From Streptomyces phaeochromogenes (lineage in GTDB: Bacteria > Actinomycetota > Actinomycetes > Streptomycetales > Streptomycetaceae), in assembly GCF_001418655.1 (NCBI RefSeq), contig NZ_LIQZ01000087.1, positions 124,001 to 188,000 on the forward strand: a stretch of 64,000 bases of DNA, in the 5' to 3' direction. The first letter of the stretch is position 1. Each line of letters starts with the position of its first letter. Made by a program: the position numbers and the translations under genes. Below are positions 17,483 through 25,353 of this stretch, piece by piece. Below the pieces are notes generated by a model, which saw only the letters and a program-made list of their open reading frames with translations, was not told where the DNA came from and searched no databases.

Positions 17483-17506
17483 CCCGAGTTCCCGAGTTCC
17501 CGAGTT
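17483..17506 (+). repeat. Three tandem copies of CCCGAGTT
   Basis: CCCGAGTT is repeated exactly at 17483-17490, 17491-17498 and 17499-17506, with a degraded fourth copy after it. Just downstream, GCTCCTGAGG appears twice (about 17551-17575). The array fills the gap between the permease stop and the binding-protein gene and may set differential expression of that gene. Confidence 0.55.
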
Positions 17507-17597
17507 CCCGATTTTCCGGGCTCCCGGGGCTCCCACGCTCCTGAAGGCCCCGAGAGCTCCTGAGGGCTCCTGAGGTCTCCCAAGAAAGGAAACACCC

Positions 17598-18539
17598 ATG
17601 AATGCCAAAGCCATCGCCCGCGCCACCGCGTTCGGCCTCATCACCACGTTCGCCCTGACCGCCTGCGGAGGCGGCGACGACAGCGACGACAACCCGCTGA
17701 CGGGCAGCAGCGGGGACAGTGGAGGCGGCAAATCCATCGTCGTCGGCTCGGCGAACTTCCCCGAGAACCAGCTCCTCGCCGAGATCTACGCCCAGGCCCT
17801 GGAGGACAAGGGCCTGAAAGTGACCCGCAAGTTCGACATCGGTGCCCGCGAGGTGTACTACGACCAGGTGGTCAAGGGCGGCATCGGTGTCTTCCCCGAG
17901 TACAACGGCGCGCTGCTGTCCGTCGCGGTCGACAAGAAGAGCACCGCCACCAGCACGGAGGAGATCAACGCGGAGCTGAAGGCGAAGCTCCCGAAGTCCG
18001 TGGAGATACTCGACTCCGCCGCGGCCGAGGACAAGGACTCGGTCACGGTCACCTCCGAGACCGCCGCCAAGTACAAGCTCAAGACCCTGGCCGACCTGAA
18101 GCCGGTCGCGAAGGACATGACCATCGGAGCCGGCTCGGAGTTCAAGACCCGCACCCAGGGCGGTGTCGGTCTGAAGACGGTCTACGGCGTCGAGTTCGGG
18201 AAGTTCCAGCCGCTGGACGCGGGCGCCCAGAGCACCCTGCTGAAGCTGCTGAAGGACAACAAGGTGCAGGCCGCCAACCTGTACACGACCGACCCCGCCA
18301 TCGTCGAGGACAAGCTGGTCGTCCTGGAGGACCCGAAGAACCTCTTCTCCTCGCAGAACGTCACACCCCTCGTCTACAAGTCCGCGGTGAACGACAAGGC
18401 CAAGACGGCGCTCAACGCCCTCTCGGCCAAGCTCACCACCGAGGACCTGCTGGAGATGATGAAGAAGCTCGTCAACGACAAGGAGGACGCCTCCGACGTC
18501 GCCAAGGAGTGGCTGACGAACGCCGGTCTCGCCGGCTGA
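17598..18539 (+). CDS. opuCC: OpuC/ProX-type substrate-binding lipoprotein
   Basis: 313 residues. Lipobox LTAC with Cys23, then a Gly/Asp/Ser-rich linker. The mature domain begins KSIVVGSANFPENQLLAEIYAQALEDKG and contains ARE.VYYDQVVKGGIGVFPEYNGALLS, the conserved OpuAC region in which Tyr residues help form the aromatic cage for quaternary amines. The C-terminal part includes DKLVVLEDPKNLFSSQNVTPLVYKS. A good AAGGA ribosome-binding site precedes the ATG. The transporter class implies a betaine-like ligand; which one is not readable from the sequence. Confidence 0.88.
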   Translation: MNAKAIARATAFGLITTFALTACGGGDDSDDNPLTGSSGDSGGGKSIVVGSANFPENQLLAEIYAQALEDKGLKVTRKFDIGAREVYYDQVVKGGIGVFPEYNGALLSVAVDKKSTATSTEEINAELKAKLPKSVEILDSAAAEDKDSVTVTSETAAKYKLKTLADLKPVAKDMTIGAGSEFKTRTQGGVGLKTVYGVEFGKFQPLDAGAQSTLLKLLKDNKVQAANLYTTDPAIVEDKLVVLEDPKNLFSSQNVTPLVYKSAVNDKAKTALNALSAKLTTEDLLEMMKKLVNDKEDASDVAKEWLTNAGLAG

Positions 18540-18655
18540 CGCAGACGGTCGCCCGGACCGTCCGCAACCTGTGCGGACGGTCCGGTACGCCCGGCAGGGA
18601 GTCAGGCAGGACCGGCAACGAGTCCGGTACGCGCGCGACAGGGAGGGGGACCAAG

Positions 18656-19534
18656 GTGACCGACACGGATGGGGCCGGCGTCGGTGTCGACGCGCCCCAG
18701 GGGGCCGTCGAGCCCGCGCGGCTGCACCAGCTGTTCGAGGGGCGACGGCTGACGCCCACCCAGCGCCGCATCGCCCACTGTCTGGTCCGGCAGACCGCGG
18801 CCGCCCCCTTCCTGTCGAGCGTGGAACTGGCCCAACTGGCAGGCGTGAGCCAGCCGTCGGTGACCCGCTTCGCGGTCGCCCTCGGCTTCGACGGCTACCC
18901 GGCCCTGCGCAAGCACCTGCGGGACGTGGCACCCGCCGGGCCTTCCGTGGACGCGCGGCCGGCCAACCCGTACCAGCAGGCGGTACGCGCCGAGATCCAC
19001 CACCTGCTCCAACTCGCGTCCCTGCTGGCCGATTCCGGGCCCGTGGAACGCGCAGGACGGCTGCTCGCCGCCTCCCGTCCGCTGCCGGTGCTCGGACTGC
19101 GTGCCTCCGCGGCCCAGGCCCGCGGCTTCGCCTACTTCGCGGCCAAGGTCCACCCGGACGTACGTCTCCTCGACGAGGGAGGCTCACGGCTCGCCGACCG
19201 CATCGACATGGCCAGGAACGCCGGCGCGAGCGCTCTCATGTGCTTCGCCCTGCCACGCCACCCGGCCGAACTCCTCGACGCCCTCGACCACGCCCGCGCG
19301 ACAGGCCTGACCGTGGTGACGATCGCCGACGGCACCTTCGCCCCGGTGGCCGCCCACAGTGACCTGCTCCTCCCGGCCGCCGTCGGCACCGACCTGGTCT
19401 TCGACACGGTGAGCGCCCCCATGCTCCTCGGCCAGGTCCTCCTGGAAGCCATGTGCGACGCCCTTCCCGACGCCCAGGCCCGCCTGGAGGAGTTCGACGC
19501 ACGGGCAGCCGCGCGGGGCCTGTTCGTCGACTGA
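18656..19534 (+). CDS. RpiR-family transcriptional regulator with SIS domain
   Basis: 292 residues from the GTG at 18656, chosen because an AGGGAGGGGGA site lies 6 bases upstream. N-terminal HTH_6: LTPTQRRIAHCLVRQTA and SSVELAQLAGVSQPSVTRFAVALGFDGYPALRKHLRD. The C-terminal SIS-type sugar-isomerase fold (~120-280) includes VLGLRASAAQARGFAYFAAKVHPDVRLLDEGG and LDALDHARATGLTVVTIADG. It follows the OpuC operon on the same strand, 116 bases downstream, and may regulate it. RpiR proteins usually sense sugar phosphates, so pairing one with a betaine importer is unusual. Confidence 0.85.
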   Translation: MTDTDGAGVGVDAPQGAVEPARLHQLFEGRRLTPTQRRIAHCLVRQTAAAPFLSSVELAQLAGVSQPSVTRFAVALGFDGYPALRKHLRDVAPAGPSVDARPANPYQQAVRAEIHHLLQLASLLADSGPVERAGRLLAASRPLPVLGLRASAAQARGFAYFAAKVHPDVRLLDEGGSRLADRIDMARNAGASALMCFALPRHPAELLDALDHARATGLTVVTIADGTFAPVAAHSDLLLPAAVGTDLVFDTVSAPMLLGQVLLEAMCDALPDAQARLEEFDARAAARGLFVD

Positions 19535-19624
19535 CCGCCTCGGCCGCCGGACCGGCCTCGGTCACCGGGCGCGTACGATAAGGTTCACCTGCGTGTTCAC
19601 GCGGAACTCCGCGACGAAGCGCAT

Positions 19625-19698
<74 letters not shown>

Positions 19699-19705
19699 CA
19701 GAGCG

Positions 19706-19743
19706 AAGGGTCTTCGCAGGCGAGAGCCTGTGAGGGCCCTTTT
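19706..19743 (+). terminator. Terminator hairpin after tRNA-Pro
   Basis: A core stem CAGGC-GAGA-GCCTG (19717-19730) is extended by AAGGG (19706-19710) pairing with CCCTT (19737-19741), then a short T run. It lies 8 bases after the tRNA. Confidence 0.7.
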
Positions 19744-19745
19744 CG

Positions 19746-20259
19746 TGTACGTGTGTTGTCGCGTGCGGGCCTTGTGCCCCGATGCTCAGCATCGGCGGGG
19801 GAGAGGCGCGTGCCTCTGGCTGGAACCGGTCATCATCAACGTCCGATATTTCGTTCGTGGTTCGAAGTTTCGGTGCCGAAAATAGAGCCGTGCCAGAAGC
19901 GCGTCAAGCCCCTTGCCATGAACCCGTGTTGTGGGCCGCCGGCCCGACACCGCGTGCTTCCGCCGCGTTACTCAAACGTGACGTCCTCCTGCTGTTCGAA
20001 CCCTTGACCGGCATGAATTGTTAGCGCTCACAATGACCTCCGCAATCACCGGCCGAGTTCCAGGGAGGTACGACATGGCGTTCGCGACGCCTCAACTCGC
20101 CTCCGTGGCAACTGCCGTGGTCGTGGAGCTCCCGCCCGGAGAGTTACCCGGCTCTCCGGCGGACCGGTTGCCGTTGTCGCGGGCCGGGCCCCACCGCACG
20201 GAGACGTCCACGGGTGTCACAGGAATCTTCCGGTATACGACCGCCAAGGAGGTGCGGCC
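19746..20259. other. 514-base spacer with no convincing gene
   Basis: Between the tRNA terminator and the LacI gene I see no frame with family similarity. A small frame from an ATG at 20075 has a GGGAGG site and one TTA codon but runs out of frame into the LacI gene, so I do not call it. The right half holds the lac-like operator at 20018-20033 and a TTGACC at 20004-20009 that may be a -35 element. Confidence 0.6.
20018..20033. promoter_or_regulatory. lac-like operator upstream of the YtfQRT regulator
   Basis: TTGTTAGCGCTCACAA is a 16-bp palindrome with one mismatch, centred on AGCGCT, and closely resembles the symmetric E. coli lac operator. It sits 14 bases downstream of a TTGACC hexamer and 226 bases upstream of the LacI start at 20260, so it probably mediates autoregulation or control of the regulator-transporter transcript. 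Confidence 0.65.
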
Positions 20260-21306
20260 ATGGCACAATCGCAGCTTCGGCCGCCCACCATGGCCGATGT
20301 CGCGCGACTGGCGGGCGTGTCCCACCAGACTGTTTCCCGTGTGCTGGGGGATCACCCCAACGTGCGGGACGAGACTCGGGCCAGGGTGCTGCACGCGATC
20401 GAGGAAATGGGCTACCGCCGCAACTCCTCCGCACGAGCCCTGGTCACCCGGCGCACTCGGACCCTGGGTGTCGTCGCCTCCGACACGACGCTCTACGGAC
20501 CGGCCAGCACCCTCTTCGCACTCGAAGAGGCGGCGCGTGCCGAGGGCTACCTCGTCTCCACCGTCAGCCTGCGCAAGCTGACCGTCGAGACGCTGTCCGA
20601 AGCCCTGGACCACCTCAGTGAGGGCGGGGTGGAGGGAGTCGTCGCCATCGCCCCGCAGCGGTCGGCGGTCGAGGCCCTCGCCGAACTCCGCCACCCCTTC
20701 CCGGTGGTGACCGTGGGCAGCGGACCCGGCGTGGGCATCCCCTGCGTCAATGTGGACCAGTACATGGGCGCACGGCTGGCCACCGGTCATCTGCTGGCCG
20801 CCGGCCACCGTACGGTCTGGCACCTCGCCGGACCCGAGGACTGGCAGGAGGCGGCCGACCGGGCCGCCGGCTGGCGGGCGACCCTCGAAGAGGCCGGTGT
20901 CGAACCGCCGATGTCCCTGCGCGGGGACTGGAGTCCGCTGTCGGGCTACCGGGCGGGCCAGGAACTGGCCGGCTGGGTGGGCCGGGGGCTGACCGCGGTC
21001 TTCGTCGCCAACGACCAGATGGCACTGGGGGTGTTGCGGGCCCTCCGGGAAGCGGGCGTGCGAACTCCCCAGGACGTCGCGGTGGTCGGCTTCGACGACA
21101 TACCGGAGTCGGAGTTCTTCGCCCCACCGCTCACCACCGTCCGGCAGGACTTCTCGGCGGTGGGAAAACGGAGCATCGCCCTGCTCCTGGACCTGATCGA
21201 GGGCCGTGACCCGGCCGGGACACCCCGGTTCGCCATCGAGCCCCAACTCGTGGTCCGCGCAAGCACTTTCCCGTACACCGCGGACCCGGGCGCAGCGCCC
21301 ACCTGA
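20260..21306 (+). CDS. LacI-family regulator of the galactofuranose-type importer
   Basis: 348 residues, ATG preceded by a near-perfect AAGGAGGTG site. HTH MADVARLAGVSHQTVSRVLG (~residues 10-29) with hinge EEMGYRRNSSARALVTRRT. The sensor domain shows TLGVVASDTTLYGPASTLFALEEAARAEGY, VNVDQYMGARLATGHLLAAGHRTVWHLAGP, AVFVANDQMALGVLRALREAG and VVGFDDIPESEFFAPPLTTVRQDF. This matches sugar-responsive LacI/GalR proteins. It lies directly upstream of the importer on the same strand, so it likely controls that operon with the inducer being the imported sugar. Confidence 0.9.
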   Translation: MAQSQLRPPTMADVARLAGVSHQTVSRVLGDHPNVRDETRARVLHAIEEMGYRRNSSARALVTRRTRTLGVVASDTTLYGPASTLFALEEAARAEGYLVSTVSLRKLTVETLSEALDHLSEGGVEGVVAIAPQRSAVEALAELRHPFPVVTVGSGPGVGIPCVNVDQYMGARLATGHLLAAGHRTVWHLAGPEDWQEAADRAAGWRATLEEAGVEPPMSLRGDWSPLSGYRAGQELAGWVGRGLTAVFVANDQMALGVLRALREAGVRTPQDVAVVGFDDIPESEFFAPPLTTVRQDFSAVGKRSIALLLDLIEGRDPAGTPRFAIEPQLVVRASTFPYTADPGAAPT

Positions 21307-21358
21307 CACCGCGCACAGCACATGACGGCCGATTTTCACCGCATCCGTATGGCCGATA

Positions 21359-21377
21359 TGTCGAACAATGATCGACA
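21359..21377. promoter_or_regulatory. Inverted repeat upstream of the YtfQ-like gene
   Basis: TGTCGA (21359-21364) and TCGACA (21372-21377) form exact 6-bp arms around a 7-base spacer. They lie 86 bases before the binding-protein start, in the 156-base gap after the regulator gene. It may be an operator for the importer operon, but it does not match the lac-like site at 20018. Confidence 0.4.
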
Positions 21378-21462
21378 GGCTGGACGAGGGCAGCCTGTCC
21401 CGGCGAGTAGCACGGCGTACCAGCAGGTCCCCCAGGGACCGGCTCTTCAAAGGAGAAGACAC

Positions 21463-22473
21463 ATGCTCAACAGAAGGAACTTCCTCACCGCGGCGGTCGG
21501 CGTGGCGGCGGCGGGCGGCCTGGCGGCCTGTGCCAAGGAGGACGAGGGCGGCTCGAGTTCCTCCGACGGCAACGGCGGTGGCAAGAAGATCACCCTCGGC
21601 TTCGCGCAGGTCGGTTCGGAGAGCGGCTGGCGCACGGCCAACACCAAGTCGGTCAAGGCAGCGGCCAAGGACGCCGGTTACACCCTCAAGTTCTCCGACG
21701 CCCAGCAGAAGCAGGAGAACCAGATCTCGGCGATCCGCAGCTACATCGCGCAGAAGGTGAACGTCATCGCCTTCTCGCCGGTGGTCGTCACCGGCTGGGA
21801 CGCGGTGCTCAAGGAGGCCAAGACCGCGAAGATCCCGGTCATCCTCACCGACCGCTCGATCGAGACGTCCGACGACTCCCTGTACGTCTCCTTCATAGGC
21901 TCCGACTTCACCGACGAGGGCCGACGCGCGGGCAAGATGCTGGAGACGGTTCTCGAGAAGGCCGGCCACAAGGGTGCGGTGAAGATCGCCCAGCTGGAGG
22001 GCACCACCGGCGCCGCCCCCGCGCTCGAACGCGCCAAGGGCTTCAAGGAAATCATGGACGCCGACCACAAGGACGACTGGAAGATCGTCGTCAGCCAGAC
22101 CGGCGACTTCACCAGGGCCGGCGGCAAGCAGGTCATGGCGGCCTTCCTGCAGTCCAACCCGGACATCAACGTGCTCTACGCGCACAACGACGACATGGCC
22201 CTCGGCGCCATCCAGTCCATCGAGGCGGCCGGCAAGAAGGCCGGCAAGGACATCCTGATCATCTCGGTCGACGGCGTGAAGGACGGCTTCGTCGCGATGT
22301 CCGAGGGCAAGATCAACGGCATCGTCGAGTGCAACCCGCTGCTGGGCCCCCAGCTGATGGAGCTCGTGAAGAAGGTCAACGACGGCGAGACGGTCGAGCG
22401 CCGGATCAAGACCAAGGAGGGCGACTTCCTGCAGGAGCAGGCCAAGGACGCGCTCCCGACCCGCAAGTACTGA
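21463..22473 (+). CDS. ytfQ: YtfQ-like galactofuranose-type sugar-binding lipoprotein
   Basis: 336 residues from the ATG at 21463 with an AAAGGAGAAG site; the upstream open frame is ignored. The N-terminus RRNFLTAAVGVAAAGGLAAC combines a twin-arginine-like start with a lipobox, suggesting Tat export followed by lipid anchoring. The mature part, ITLGFAQVGSESGWRTANT, QKQENQISAIRSYIAQKVNV and FSPVVVTGWDAVLKEAK, is very close to what I recall of E. coli YtfQ, which binds galactofuranose. Further conserved segments are ILTDRSIETSDDSLYVSFIG and NVLYAHNDDMALGAIQSIEAAGK. First structural gene of the importer operon. Confidence 0.88.
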   Translation: MLNRRNFLTAAVGVAAAGGLAACAKEDEGGSSSSDGNGGGKKITLGFAQVGSESGWRTANTKSVKAAAKDAGYTLKFSDAQQKQENQISAIRSYIAQKVNVIAFSPVVVTGWDAVLKEAKTAKIPVILTDRSIETSDDSLYVSFIGSDFTDEGRRAGKMLETVLEKAGHKGAVKIAQLEGTTGAAPALERAKGFKEIMDADHKDDWKIVVSQTGDFTRAGGKQVMAAFLQSNPDINVLYAHNDDMALGAIQSIEAAGKKAGKDILIISVDGVKDGFVAMSEGKINGIVECNPLLGPQLMELVKKVNDGETVERRIKTKEGDFLQEQAKDALPTRKY

Positions 22474-22630
22474 CCTACGGGTGGCGACCCGCAGGTACTG
22501 AACCTTCGGGTGCCGACCCGCAGGTACTGACCTGCGGGTGACCGACTCGCAGGTACTGACCCTCGGGTGCCGGTCCGCACGTACCGATCCGCACATACGG
22601 ATCCGCGGGTGTCGGCCCGCACGTACTGAC
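22474..22630 (+). repeat. Degenerate tandem repeat array (~28-29 bp unit) after the YtfQ-like gene
   Basis: About five diverged units, each built around (A/C)CGGGTG..GACCCGCAGGTACTGA, run from the stop codon of the binding-protein gene to about 22630. The first unit's edge (CGCAAGTACTGACC) is the gene's own 3' end. Each unit can form a short hairpin (for example CGGGTGCCGACCCG). The array separates the abundant binding protein from the ATPase gene. Confidence 0.75.
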
Positions 22631-22726
22631 CGACCGCACCCACCGCCAGGGAGCCTCCGTCCGGCCGAAGACCTCGGCTCAGGGGGCTCCCTGCGGGACT
22701 GAACGAAATCCATGAGGAGCGCTGCC

Positions 22727-24265
22727 ATGGCAGAGCCGCTGCCCGTCCTGGAGATGACGGGCATAGTCAAAGAGTTTCCGGGGGTACGGGCTCTGTCGGG
22801 TGTCGACTTCCGGCTTTTCCCCGGCGAGATCCACGCACTGCTCGGCGAGAACGGCGCCGGCAAGTCCACCCTCATCAAGGTGCTGACCGGGGTCCACTCC
22901 CTGGACGGCGGCACCATCACCCTGAGCGGCACGACCGTACGGTTCGCCAGCCCGTCGCAGGCGCAGCAGGCCGGCGTCAGCACGGTCTACCAGGAGGTCA
23001 ACCTCTGCCCCAACCTGTCGGTGGCGGAGAACATCTTCATCGGACGCGAACCCACCCGCTTCGGCCGCATCCAGTGGAAGCGGCTGCGTCGTGAGGCCGC
23101 CGAGCTGGTCGACCGGCTCGGCCTCGACATCGACGTCACCGCGCCCCTGTCCTCGTACCCGCTGGCCGTGCAGCAACTGGTCGCGATCGTACGGTCGGTG
23201 GGCACCGGAGACGCCGACGGCCAGGGGGCGGGCACCAAGGTGCTCATCCTCGACGAGCCGACCTCCAGCCTCGACCGCGACGAGGTCCTCGAACTCTTCG
23301 CCCTGATGCGGCGGTTGAAGGACGAGGGCGTCGCGATCCTCTTCGTGTCGCACTTCCTCGACCAGATCTACGAGGTCTGCGACCGGATGACCGTCCTGCG
23401 CAACGGCACCCTGGTCGGCGAGCACATGGTCCGCGACCTCGACCAGGTCGGCCTCGTCCAGCTGATGATCGGCAAGGCCCTGGACCAGCTGGAGGAGCTG
23501 CACGACCAGCAACTCCACTCAGACGTGGGGGAGTTGCTGCTCAAGGCGGACGGCCTCGGCCGCGTCGGCGGCATCGCCCCCTTCGACCTGGAGATCAAGA
23601 AGGGCGAGGTCATCGGACTCGCCGGACTCCTCGGATCGGGCCGCACCGAACTCGCCCGGCTGCTCTTCGGCGCCGACCACCCCGACAGCGGCAAGCTGAC
23701 CATCGGCGGCAAGCAGGTCTCGATGAGCGCCCCGAACGACGCGATCGCCGCGGGCGTCGCGTTCTGCTCGGAGAACCGCAAGACCGAGGGCCTCGTACCG
23801 GACCTGACGGTGCGCGAGAACATCATCCTGGCCCTGCAGGCGACCCGCGGCTGGACCCGGCCCATCCCGGTCGCCCAGCGCGACGAACTCGTCGCCAAGT
23901 ACATCAAGGCCCTGGACATCAGGCCCGCCAACCCCGAGGCCAGGGTCGGCCAGCTCAGCGGCGGCAACCAGCAGAAGGTGCTGCTCGCCCGCTGGCTGAT
24001 CACCCAGCCGAAACTGCTGATCCTGGACGAGCCGACGCGCGGCATCGACATCGGCGCCAAGGCCGAGATCCAGAAGCTCGTGGTCTCGCTCTCCGAGGAG
24101 GGCATGGCCGTGCTGTACATCGCGGCCGAGCTGGAGGAGGTCCTGCGGCTCAGCCACACCATCGGAGTGCTGCGCGACCGCAAGCTGGTGGCGCAGCTCG
24201 CCAACGGGCCCGAGATCACCACCACCCGGATCCTGGAGACCATCGCGAGCGGAGAGCACCAGTGA
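22727..24265 (+). CDS. ytfR: Sugar ABC importer ATPase with two ABC domains (YtfR/RbsA-type)
   Basis: 512 residues from the ATG at 22727 (GAGGAG site); an ATG 15 bases upstream has no such site. Two tandem ABC modules, as usual for CUT2 importers. The N-terminal one has Walker A GENGAGKSTLIKVLTG, Walker B VLILDEPTSSLD and a weak signature (LSSYPLAVQQLVAIVRS). The C-terminal one lacks a standard Walker A (LLGSGRTELARLLFG) but has the signature LSGGNQQKVLLARWL and LLILDEPTRGIDIGAK. This asymmetry is normal in the RbsA/MglA/YtfR family. Its stop overlaps the first permease by four bases. Confidence 0.92.
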   Translation: MAEPLPVLEMTGIVKEFPGVRALSGVDFRLFPGEIHALLGENGAGKSTLIKVLTGVHSLDGGTITLSGTTVRFASPSQAQQAGVSTVYQEVNLCPNLSVAENIFIGREPTRFGRIQWKRLRREAAELVDRLGLDIDVTAPLSSYPLAVQQLVAIVRSVGTGDADGQGAGTKVLILDEPTSSLDRDEVLELFALMRRLKDEGVAILFVSHFLDQIYEVCDRMTVLRNGTLVGEHMVRDLDQVGLVQLMIGKALDQLEELHDQQLHSDVGELLLKADGLGRVGGIAPFDLEIKKGEVIGLAGLLGSGRTELARLLFGADHPDSGKLTIGGKQVSMSAPNDAIAAGVAFCSENRKTEGLVPDLTVRENIILALQATRGWTRPIPVAQRDELVAKYIKALDIRPANPEARVGQLSGGNQQKVLLARWLITQPKLLILDEPTRGIDIGAKAEIQKLVVSLSEEGMAVLYIAAELEEVLRLSHTIGVLRDRKLVAQLANGPEITTTRILETIASGEHQ

Positions 24266-25353
24266 CCACCACTCCCCGATGGCGAGCGCTGACGCACCAT
24301 CACCTGTTCTGGCCGGTCGCCGTGCTGGTCATCCTGCTGCTCGTCAACGTTCCCTTCACACCCGACTTCTTCGCGATCAAGATGACGGACGGCCACCTCT
24401 ACGGCAGCCTCGTCTCGATCGTCCTGTTCGGCTCGCCCCTCATCCTGGTCGCGGTCGGCATGACCCTGGTCATCGCCACCGGAGGCATCGACCTCTCCGT
24501 CGGCGCCGTGGTCGCCATCACGGGCGCCCTGACCTGTTCGTACATCAGCGACCAGGCCGACCAGAGCGCCCTGTCCGGGGTGTTCCTGGCCCTGGGCATC
24601 GGACTGGCCGCCGCCATCGTCTGCGGCCTCTGGAACGGCTTCCTGGTCGCCAGGATGGGCATCCAGCCGATCATCGCCACGCTGATCATCATGGTCGCGG
24701 GCCGCGGTGTCGCCCAGCTCATCACCGACGGGCAGATCATCACCGTCAACAGCGAGCCGTACAAGCTGATCGGCGGCGGCTACTGGCTGACGCTGCCCTT
24801 CTCCATCTTCATCGTGGCCGCCGTCGTGGCCGTCACCGTGGCAATCACCCGCCGCACGGCCCTCGGCCTGCTCGTCGAGTCCGTCGGCGGCAACGCCGAG
24901 GCCAGCCGCCTGGTCGGCATCAGGTCCATGCGGATCAAGATCATGGTGTACGTGTTCTGCGCGCTGTGCGCCGGAATCGCGGGCCTGATGATCAGCTCCA
25001 ACACCTCGGCCGCGGACGGCAACAACGCCGGTCTGTGGATCGAGCTCGACGCGATCCTCGCCGTGGTCATCGGCGGTACGTCACTGCTCGGCGGCCGGTT
25101 CTCCATCGGCGGCACGGTCGTCGGCGCCCTCGTCATCCAGACCCTGACCACCACGATCTACACCATCGGCGTGCCGACCCAGACCAACCTGGTCTTCAAG
25201 GCCGCCGTCGTCATCATCGTCTGCCTGATGCAGTCGCCGAAGTTCCGCGCCAAGGTGTTCGGCGCGAAGTTCGGCGGCAAGCGGGCCGCGGTACCGGCAC
25301 CGGCGGAGACCGCCCCGGCGGCCGAGGCCTCCCCCAAGATGGAGGTGTCGTGA
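24262..25353 (+). CDS. ytfT: Sugar ABC importer permease (YtfT-like)
   Basis: 363 residues from a GTG overlapping the ATPase stop. BPD_transp_2 permease with ILVAVGMTLVIATGGIDLSVGAVVAITG, the family hallmark, then GMGIQPIIATLIIMVAGRGVAQL-type and LDAILAVVIGGTSLLGGRFSIGGTVVGALVIQTLTTTIYTIGV segments. About eight to ten membrane spans. The tail of ~30 residues is Ala/Pro-rich and cytoplasmic. It overlaps the second permease through TGATG. Confidence 0.9.
   Translation: MTTTPRWRALTHHHLFWPVAVLVILLLVNVPFTPDFFAIKMTDGHLYGSLVSIVLFGSPLILVAVGMTLVIATGGIDLSVGAVVAITGALTCSYISDQADQSALSGVFLALGIGLAAAIVCGLWNGFLVARMGIQPIIATLIIMVAGRGVAQLITDGQIITVNSEPYKLIGGGYWLTLPFSIFIVAAVVAVTVAITRRTALGLLVESVGGNAEASRLVGIRSMRIKIMVYVFCALCAGIAGLMISSNTSAADGNNAGLWIELDAILAVVIGGTSLLGGRFSIGGTVVGALVIQTLTTTIYTIGVPTQTNLVFKAAVVIIVCLMQSPKFRAKVFGAKFGGKRAAVPAPAETAPAAEASPKMEVS

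Noticed and set aside
20075..20581. Possible small gene or leader (starts MAFATPQLAS) with GGGAGG upstream
   Set aside because: It continues out of frame over the LacI coding sequence, has no similarity I recognise, and the LacI gene has its own excellent AAGGAGGTG site.
22466..22640. CRISPR array
   Set aside because: The units are contiguous, degenerate and lack unique spacers, and no cas genes are present. It is a plain tandem repeat.
20092..22983. A 963-codon open frame on the minus strand
   Set aside because: It runs antisense through the LacI gene, the YtfQ-like gene and the tandem repeat. Its composition is that of a shadow frame and no domain is recognisable.
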